NCBI GenBank assembly: GCA_049999765.1
Contig: JBNGIQ010007859.1
Coordinates: 1 to 36,993 of the forward strand
Length of the DNA stretch: 36,993 bases
Origin: Phaeoceros laevis
Lineage: Eukaryota; Anthocerotophyta; Anthocerotopsida; Notothyladales
Direction of reading: 5' to 3'
Positions 30,503 through 36,993 of the stretch are shown here, piece by piece. Both the position numbers and the translations under genes were made by a program. The notes below the pieces were generated by a model. It was given only the letters and a program-made list of their open reading frames with translations, did no database searches and was not told where the DNA came from. The first letter of the stretch is position 1, and each line of letters begins with the position of its first letter.

Positions 30503-30890
30503 CAAACAGTTATCTCTAAATAATGAGTAACAAACATTTAATTTCTAATAAATAGTATGTCCAGATAATCAGTAAACTAAATATTATTACTATTACAATT
30601 ATTTCCTAAATTCCTTTGTGGAGTGGCCATGATGTTTCCTAAATTCCTTGGTGGTCGCCATGACACTAAGTTTTTCATTACTACTACTACCACCTGCAAA
30701 CAGTTATCTCTAAATAATGAGTAAAAAACACTTAACTTCTAATAAATAGTCCGTCTAAATAGTCTGTCCAAATAATCATAATCAGTAAACTAAATATTAT
30801 TACTATTATAATTGTTCCCTAAATTTCTTTGTGAAGTCCCCATGACACGATGTTTTCTCATTACGACTACTACCACCTACGCGTCACTCG
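30503..30890. repeat. About 194-bp tandem duplication
   Basis: CAAACAGTTATCTCTAAATA starts at 30503 and again at 30697. Both copies continue with TAATAAATAGT, TCAGTAAACTAAATATTATT, CCTAAATTCCTTTGTGG-like sequence and a CATTACTACTACTACCACCT end. Copies are diverged by indels. The ending resembles words in the 27.1-kb satellite. Confidence 0.85.
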
Positions 30891-30984
30891 GCCTCACTCA
30901 CTCCTAAGCCTCACTCACTCCTAAAAGTTAGTTGGTAGTCATTATAGAAATCATTAAAACAATTATTCCAAGAAGTTAATTGTA

Positions 30985-31175
30985 CACTCACCTTGTCGAA
31001 GGTCCACTTGGTCATTTAAAGACCTCTTCATTGACGCCACCATCTCCTTACCAAAGTGCTTCACCACCAAGCTAGTATGGTGGCCGCCCCTCCGGCAAGA
31101 GGCCAGCAAGGAGTCCCTCATAAAGTCTTCAGCAACTTCAAACGCCAAGTACCATGCTTGGGAGTAGTGTTCATC
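30985..31175 (-). CDS. Possible exon of an unknown gene
   Basis: The minus frame FEVAEDFMRDSLLASCRRGG, HHTSLVVKHFGKEMVASMKR, SLNDQVDLRQ ends at a GTGAGT donor. It has the composition of a real exon but matches no family I know. It could be an upstream part of the decayed minus-strand gene at 29860-30240. Confidence 0.25.
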
Positions 31176-31179
31176 AAGA

Positions 31180-31866
31180 CACCAATTTCAGGTACTCCAA
31201 AGACACCAGTTTCGAGTATTCCAAAAACTCGGGAGCTAAGTTATAGAGGGGCTCCATGCGGGGCTTCGGCAGCAGCGGGGCAGCCTGTTGCTGCCCGCTC
31301 ACCGCAGCCTGCTGTCTACTCTTCACTGGTGCGTGCTCCATGCTGCGATCCAATATGCTGCTGCCTGCTCCAAACCGATCACTGTAGGTAGCGTTTGTGT
31401 AGACGAGTCTAAGTTTCTAACGACCTTCTATTTATTATTATAGAAACTATTTTCCACAATGAGAAACTAGTATGGTATGCCCCAGGGCTCGGGTGACCTA
31501 TTTGACAAGCTATCGCAAGCCTACGGCCGGGCTCACCCGGGGAGTGGGCTGCGGAATTGCGTTTTGGTGGGAATGGGATCCTGCACGAGATGACTGGGCT
31601 CTTGTGATGTACAGTAGGAAGTGAGCATGGCGGGGTAGGAGCTCATGTGTGACAAGCTGTGGACCAGGCACTGTCTTGGTCTTGTCAAGGATCCGCCAAT
31701 TTGTGCCACCCTGGGTCTCTCTTCTTTAAAGCTGTTTGCCACAGCAAGGGGGTCTGAGCGGGTGGAGAAATGTGGGCACGTTGTACAGAATATCTGCCAG
31801 CATTTTCTAGGCCTGGCAACCTCTCGGAGTCACCCGAGGTCAGTGAGTTGTTGCTGGACCGAGGGA
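31180..31866. other. Upstream region of the UROS-like gene
   Basis: No supportable gene. The reading frame of the UROS-like gene is open from an ATG at 31645, but the added residues look like leader sequence, so I prefer the ATG at 31867. Confidence 0.4.
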
Positions 31867-32861
31867 ATGGAAGCAGCCAGCCACAAGAGGACCAGAGCTA
31901 GTGCAAGAAACAGTGAGACTCATTCCCAGGACAGCAACAGCAGCACAAGCAAGCTCGTCGGTCGTGTGGTGGCATTCACAACACCGGTAGAGTATGAACA
32001 TCGGCTCGAGGAAGTTCTGACTTCAGCAGGAGCAAGTCCTCTTTGGTGTGCCACTATAGCTGTGGAGTCTACCCTTGCAACTCAGCTAGATGTCGTGGCT
32101 AGCCTGTGGGGGAGTAGCCTCAGTGATCCATCTCAGAATCAACAAACGTCTAGGAGCAGCAGCATCGAAGGAGTTCGAGGAATCGCATTCACTTCAAGGG
32201 CTGGAATTAGGGCATTTGCCCAAGCTCTGGCTGGCAGACCATCCCCACTCTCAGCAGCAGGTGAGCCTTTCATCCTTGCAGCTCTGGGGAAGGACATGGA
32301 TCTTCTCCAAGACCTGAACCTCTTCCCCGGCAACCCTAGAGTCACATAACTGACACCACCACTCGCCTCCCCTGCCTCTCTGGTGGATTCCCTGGGACCT
32401 GGCAGAAACCAGGGCCTCCTCTGCCCTGTCCCCCTTGTCCATGATCTGCAGGAACCTCATGTTGTGCCTTCCTGCAAGCCTTGAGCGCAGCCGGGTGGCA
32501 GCCTATGCGGGTGAATGCTTACGTGACCAGATGGATGGGCGCTCTTTCCACAAACGCCCTCCTCACGCAAGACCTGCCTCATCCCCGCTTGGCCTGCGAC
32601 GCTTTAATCTTCACCAGCAATGCAGAAGTGGAGGGTCTTCTCAAGTCTCTTCAAATGCCTGCTCAAGAGCTTAACAGCCTGGCCAAAGGAAGATGCGTGG
32701 TGGCAGCTCATGGTCCAGTCACAGCTGAAGGCGCCGCCAGATTAGGAGTGCAAGTGGACGCGGTAGGCTCCAAGTTCCATAGCTTTTCGGGAATCGTCGG
32801 TGCCCTCGTAATCTACTTTGATGAAGGACTGACACACTGCTTTGACGCTTCATCAGCGTAA
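31867..32861 (+). pseudogene. Uroporphyrinogen-III synthase (HemD/HEM4) family, disrupted
   Basis: HemD-fold family; the true enzyme closes hydroxymethylbilane to uroporphyrinogen III in plastid tetrapyrrole synthesis. From ATG 31867, a Ser/Thr-rich leader precedes VGRVVAFTTPVEYEHRLEEV, PLWCATIAVEST, IAFTSRAGIRAFAQAL and FILAALGKDMDLL. A TAA at 32347-32349 interrupts, but the same frame clearly continues: TPPLASPASLVDSLG, LLCPVPLVHDLQEPHVVP. At 32467-32471 one base is missing (CCT-TTC expected) and the frame shifts to FLQALSAAGWQPMRVNAYVT, ALIFTSNAEVEGLLKSL, VVAAHGPVTAEGAARLGVQV, ending at TAA 32861. No GT-AG intron can remove both lesions without deleting conserved sequence. This is either a young pseudogene or two assembly errors in a real gene; similarity is high throughout. 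The subgroup resembles a plant UROS-family protein distinct from classical UROS. Confidence 0.75.
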
Positions 32862-35079
32862 ACGTGTAAAGAGTCTTCATCAGTGCAATAAGCAGCGCAC
32901 GCAAAGATTTTTGTGATCAAGAGGTCTGGCCTAATGTGTTGCGTCAGTTTCGGCCAATCCCCATCGCAAGCACTAGGGGCCTGGTTAAATTCCAGACTTT
33001 CCTGCTGCTTCTGATCGATCATGAGCATGAGCACACAAATCATCAACTAAGAAGGCTTCTGAAGCCGGGATCACTACCTTGTCATAACAACCGGTGTAAA
33101 ACATGAAACCCTGCCTCCCTCTTTGCAGAACAATCGTCCAGTCCTTGCAATCCTTGCTGCTCAGTTACCATATGATGAAGTCCATATGCCGATCCCTGGC
33201 ACTCCAGATACGTGAACCAGGTCACATCGCTCATCAGATGAAGTATGTCTTTGAAAATCTCAAAGAAAGATTTTTAGCTCGTAAAACCACTTCGGTCATC
33301 GCCGTAGGTGCTTGAGTACCTACTTCACGCTTCGCAGTGGTTTTGATCCGCTGTGCCAGCTCTCCCAACTTTCTGAACTCCAAAAAAATGAGGCCTAAAA
33401 ACTCTGGTATGCCATAAAATCCTCTTGCGGTGCATCCTCGCCGACATTTACTAGGGCTGTAAGGAACACGAAACAAGCAAAGACCTTTCTTGCTGCTGCG
33501 GAATTGTGACCCCGACCTCAGCACTTCAGAACAGCGTCTAGTTTGGCACTTCTGCGGCCACATCCGCTGCCGTTCTGTTCATTCCCCTAAAAAAAGATCA
33601 CCCATTTGAACGGTCAGTGCCTCACAATTCAAATCAGACAATCCAGGTAGCCGCGCCAGGTAGCACTGGAGTGATCTTGCATGCCAGACACAAATCTTTC
33701 CTTCATGATACACCTTGCAGGCCTAGCTAGGTGCAACCTTGCAGGCCTAGCTAGGTGTAAGTTAGCTCAGAAACACTGGCAGGAGCTCATCAAGAACGAC
33801 AAGTTGGAGGTGCTAGGACCCTCGTAGGGTGATTTTCTTCAGGCTCCTTTCTAGCCAGCGCGGCTCTGATGTAGTTTGCCTTGACCATTCGCAAGTTGCT
33901 CCTGGCATGGCAGGAAGAACTTGCGGATGGTCCGGGCAAACACCATCACAGCCTCGCGGGGACCATAGCTGCCAGCAAGGAAACACACCAATGGCATAGA
34001 CGTACAAGGAGAAAGTAAACGCCAGCTCACCCGGCTTCTCGTTTTCTTCAAAAGGTAATTTCGGTTGCGGTCGTAAAGTTGCGCACTTCTTGCCACAACC
34101 CCACTGGCCGGCAGCCCGGGGCTTTACCGGAGAAGAATCCTCGAGGAGGACACCAGATTTGCCGGAGAGTAGGAGCATAAGCAGCAGCTGGCTTGCGCGA
34201 ACCTTCCCTGCAACAAAATTGCCTCGATGCGCGCGCTTGCAGAGTCTCCAAGGATAGTCTGTTGGAGCGCGCCGAGAGCTGTTCGTTCAACAGTTTCGGT
34301 TTGACAATCTGAAATCCTCCCCTACTTTATGGAAGAAGAAGAAGACTCGCGACTCAAGGACGTTGCTCCATTTCAGCTATCAATCCATGTGCTGCAGCAC
34401 GAAAAGAACGAGAAAAAGCTTCTTGGTGACCCATAATGTAAGACCTAATATGTCAACTTAGAAGTCAGCAAGTGCCAACAGGAACTGAGCAAGCAATCTC
34501 ATCGGATTGAGTGAATTTCAGCTAGAGCATACTTTGTAGAAGAGTGCTCTTTGTCGAAGCTAATTTTTGCAGATCTTTTCAGCGATTTCTCTCGATTGTA
34601 TTGCGGCTACTTTTTATGGATAGCTAATGAATGGACCACTATGCAGAGTTGCTTCCTCATGTAGGGAAGAAGAATCGATTAGGTCTCGAAGTGCTATGGT
34701 GAATGAAATATATCTTCTGCTCTTTGTTTTATATTGAATGAGTGGAATCATAGCATCCCAACAAATAAAGGTAGTTCATTCAAAGAGACTTGGGAAGGTG
34801 GCTTCCTACATCCACTTCAAATCGAACACCCTTAATATGGAGCTAAATTTATATCTAGCCATTGTTAGTTGGAGAAGATGTGATTATGTCTTTGTTTTTA
34901 CAAGCAAGAATTAACTCCTCTTTCCTTTCTTGGACAGGATGAATGTGCACATGAAGAACAAACCAAATGTTCAAACTTTTATTGCTACAAGGTTATTCTA
35001 CTTGTGTGTTGTTACACTTTCAAGATACATTTCTTTGTTGGATTTTCTATGACTTAGGTTGAAAGAAAATATTTATCCC
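32862..35079. other. Intergenic, no confident gene
   Basis: About 2.2 kb. Minus-strand frames at 33234-33563 and 33813-34290 are open and have ordinary composition (for example SYGPREAVMVFARTIRKFFL), but I recognise no family and could not build a consistent exon model. A 24-bp tandem pair lies at 33713-33760. The last 600 bases are AT-rich and probably contain the OFP promoter and 5' leader. Confidence 0.45.
33713..33760. repeat. 24-bp tandem duplication
   Basis: CCTTGCAGGCCTAGCTAGGT occurs at 33713 and 33737. Copies differ at one base (GTGCAA/GTGTAA). Confidence 0.95.
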
Positions 35080-36765
35080 ATGGCATATATGGAGTTCCTT
35101 AATCCAAGAAGGGATTCACCTTATGCTAGTCGCACTAAACATCCCATTTCCAAGCCCCGCAAACCTCTTGTATGGCAAAATGATATGGCAGAGGTCAGGG
35201 AAACTTATAGGCGAGTTGCTAATGTTAAGGATACTGCTTATACTGGATTTTCTTGCTTGGATCCTGCTCGTACAGCAAGTACATTGAGCAAAAATCGAGT
35301 TGCTCGAAGGGCTATGCAACATTCTTTTGAGCCTATGGACTATTTGAACTCATCTACACCTTATGAGGCATTTCAGCATGTTCAAAATGTTCGGAAAATG
35401 TGCAAAAGGATTCAATCATTGGGATCTCTTGCTGAAAGGAAAAAGAATCCATGGGATGTTGGGCTATATCCAGCTTTAATTCGAAGACCATCTACTGCTT
35501 GTCCTGTTAGACATCCTATATGTCATAGAGGAAATGGCCCTACAAGACCCTTTAGTGTCCCCACCTTTACAAATAGGACTCCTAGGTGCTACAGCAGTGC
35601 TCAATTTTCAACCTTACTTGATATCTCAAACAAGCCAGAACAAGCTTGTCATGCTTGTCATTTCAAGGCTCCTTACGACAGGCCCTCACAACAAGATAAG
35701 TCGTATCATTCAAGAAGTGCAGTCTATAATGTAGGTATGGGGAGGTCGAGACCATCTTCTCCTAGTCAAGACTTGTCGAGGTTAACATATTTACCAAATA
35801 CTTCAACGTTTCCAACTCAACATACAAACACTCCAGCTTCAACCAATGTGTATTTGAGCCATGATCATGAAGATCTTCTAGAAATGAGACCTCCTGCATT
35901 GTCAGAAAAGTATCTTATAAATCATCATCAATATGCAAACCAACTTCAAGATCAGACGAGTTCCAAAGTCTTGATTGCAAAGCCTATTCCTGAAAAAAAA
36001 GGCACCAAAGTAGAGAGGCGTTATCCACGGGGACAAACTGGAAACCATACTCTGGGGTCGTCTAGCTTGGAACAACCAACTTTGGACACAGATTACTTGA
36101 CTGACAGAGTTTTGACAGACTCGGACTCAAGTTCTGAAACGGAGAAAATACCACCAAGGCGGAGTAGAATGCCTAGCTCAAAGAAAAAGGATTCCACTGT
36201 TGAGAAATTTCCACCTTTGGAGACTAGAAAACCTAGTAAAAGAAGCATGGTCAAACAATCACGTGCTTCTTCTAGAGTTCAACTACCTTTAGAGAGACCG
36301 CAGTTGCTTCTGGAAAGACCACCTTCACGACTTGCTATGAATAGATCCAATCTTAGTTCACCTTGCACAGAATGTTCTTCTCCAAAGAGTAAATGTGAAG
36401 ACCCTGCATGTGCAAGGATTGATGATGTCAATAGTTCACAACAAAATGTAAAGTTTGAAGGGGCTTCAGATATTGCAACCACATCTGCAAGAGGAGATCC
36501 TGAAGCAGAGGATTTGAAAGAAAAAGAGGGCTTTTATGAATCAGGAGAAGGTGGAGTGATGGTTAAACATTCAACTGATCCTTACTCAGATTTTAAGAGC
36601 TCCATGATGAACATGATCATAGAGGAAAATTTGCAAAACCGACCAACTCAAATAGAGGAACTTTTTCAGTACTACCTAGACCTAAATCCCGGACTTCATC
36701 ACAAAGTGATACAACGGGTGATTAAGGACATTAGAAAAGAGTTGAAAAACAAAGGGATGATGTAG
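35080..36765 (+). CDS. OFP: OVATE family protein (OFP)
   Basis: Intronless gene of 561 residues from the first ATG at 35080. The frame is open back to a stop at 35050-35052, but the upstream codons include only a TTG. The OVATE domain is at about residues 500-560: DPYSDFKSSMMNMIIEE, QIEELFQYYLDLNPGLHHKV and IKDIRKELKNKG, which matches the family pattern of DPY.DF..SM..MI followed by LL..YL.LN...H..I. OFPs are plant-specific transcriptional repressors that bind TALE homeodomain (KNOX/BELL) partners and TRM proteins and shape organs. The 500-residue N-terminal part is much longer than usual (family often 150-400) and is rich in Ser, Pro, Arg and Lys, with basic patches (RRSRMPSSKKK, KPSKRSMVKQSR) that could be nuclear localisation signals, and an acidic stretch (DSDSSSETEK). 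I see no canonical LxLxL motif. Intact. Confidence 0.88.
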   Translation: MAYMEFLNPRRDSPYASRTKHPISKPRKPLVWQNDMAEVRETYRRVANVKDTAYTGFSCLDPARTASTLSKNRVARRAMQHSFEPMDYLNSSTPYEAFQHVQNVRKMCKRIQSLGSLAERKKNPWDVGLYPALIRRPSTACPVRHPICHRGNGPTRPFSVPTFTNRTPRCYSSAQFSTLLDISNKPEQACHACHFKAPYDRPSQQDKSYHSRSAVYNVGMGRSRPSSPSQDLSRLTYLPNTSTFPTQHTNTPASTNVYLSHDHEDLLEMRPPALSEKYLINHHQYANQLQDQTSSKVLIAKPIPEKKGTKVERRYPRGQTGNHTLGSSSLEQPTLDTDYLTDRVLTDSDSSSETEKIPPRRSRMPSSKKKDSTVEKFPPLETRKPSKRSMVKQSRASSRVQLPLERPQLLLERPPSRLAMNRSNLSSPCTECSSPKSKCEDPACARIDDVNSSQQNVKFEGASDIATTSARGDPEAEDLKEKEGFYESGEGGVMVKHSTDPYSDFKSSMMNMIIEENLQNRPTQIEELFQYYLDLNPGLHHKVIQRVIKDIRKELKNKGMM

Positions 36766-36993
36766 GACATGTGTCAATGGCTTGATGCGATGTTAATGAC
36801 TTGTGTCAATGGCTTGTTTCGATGGCTTGATGCGGAAAACCTTTGGCATTTTTTGCGTACCTAGATCTATGCAAAAAGTACTGGAAGGCTTGAGTTTTAG
36901 GGCTATAATTCATGGGAACCAAGTTCAATCAATTTACAAATGATTGACTTGGTTGCTTTTTCTTTTATTGGCTAAGCCACAAAATACTTAGCA
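36766..36993. other. OFP 3' flank
   Basis: Contains a short tandem pair TGTCAATGGCTTG at about 36773 and 36804. Nothing else is recognisable before the window ends. Confidence 0.5.

Noticed and set aside
33813-34290. Overlapping minus-strand frames between the UROS-like and OFP genes
   Set aside because: Composition is plausible but I recognised no family and could not build an exon chain with consistent phases.
35059-35079. TTG start for the OVATE protein
   Set aside because: A non-ATG codon. ATG at 35080 is the first usable start. An upstream exon joined at the CTTAG|G near 35057 is possible but unsupported.

Overview
The window is nuclear DNA from a land plant, most likely a fern or another seed-free vascular plant. 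Genes carry short GT-AG introns and lie between long stretches of degenerate repeats. The PPR repeats are of the expanded SVVSWNAML/YGKCGSIVDA type, the LOB-domain protein is class II, and plant-type COX6B and mitochondrial uS5 genes are present. The fern assignment is an inference from protein style, not a database result. There are no bacterial operons, CRISPR arrays or tRNA genes that I could see.

Layout. 1.0-2.9 kb holds a broken PPR gene: a degenerate DYW domain on + and a frameshifted run of PPR repeats on -, with a foldback repeat between them. 3.57-6.04 kb is a multi-exon GH9 endoglucanase pseudogene (+) with two in-frame TGA codons and one exon out of phase. 6.33-6.59 kb is a frameshifted Penelope-like reverse transcriptase scrap (-), followed by diverged duplicated sequence up to 7.8 kb. 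9.26-11.08 kb is an intact, intronless nepenthesin-type aspartic protease (+) whose second catalytic Asp is Glu. 11.62-12.21 kb is COX6B (-, four exons). 12.62-12.98 kb is a small acidic protein (-, two exons) that shares a 210-bp head-to-head promoter with uS5m, the mitochondrial ribosomal protein S5 gene (+, eight exons, 13.19-14.87 kb).

15.3-19.1 kb is repeat ground: nested tandem duplications, a LINE fragment (-), and microsatellites. 19.4-25.8 kb looks GC-richer and is centred on a class II LOB-domain (LBD) gene (+, two exons, 22.32-23.99 kb) with an unusually long Q/G-rich tail and an EAR-like LxLxL motif. 25.86-31.1 kb is dominated by satellite-like and tandem repeats with a possible SINE head, plus short exon-like pieces of an unknown, apparently duplicated gene on -. 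31.87-32.86 kb is a uroporphyrinogen-III synthase family gene (+) broken by one stop and one frameshift. 35.08-36.77 kb is an intact, intronless OVATE family protein (+).

The intact genes do not form a pathway. COX6B and uS5m both serve mitochondria and sit within 3.3 kb of each other, but nothing shows co-regulation. LBD and OFP are likely transcriptional repressors of development or metabolism. I found no convincing undescribed system. The best leads are the catalytic Asp-to-Glu change in the protease, the inverted DYW/PPR arrangement around a foldback, the lesions in the UROS-like gene, the long repressor-like LBD tail, and duplicated gap flanks that point to unmerged assembly overlaps. 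Five N runs interrupt the window.
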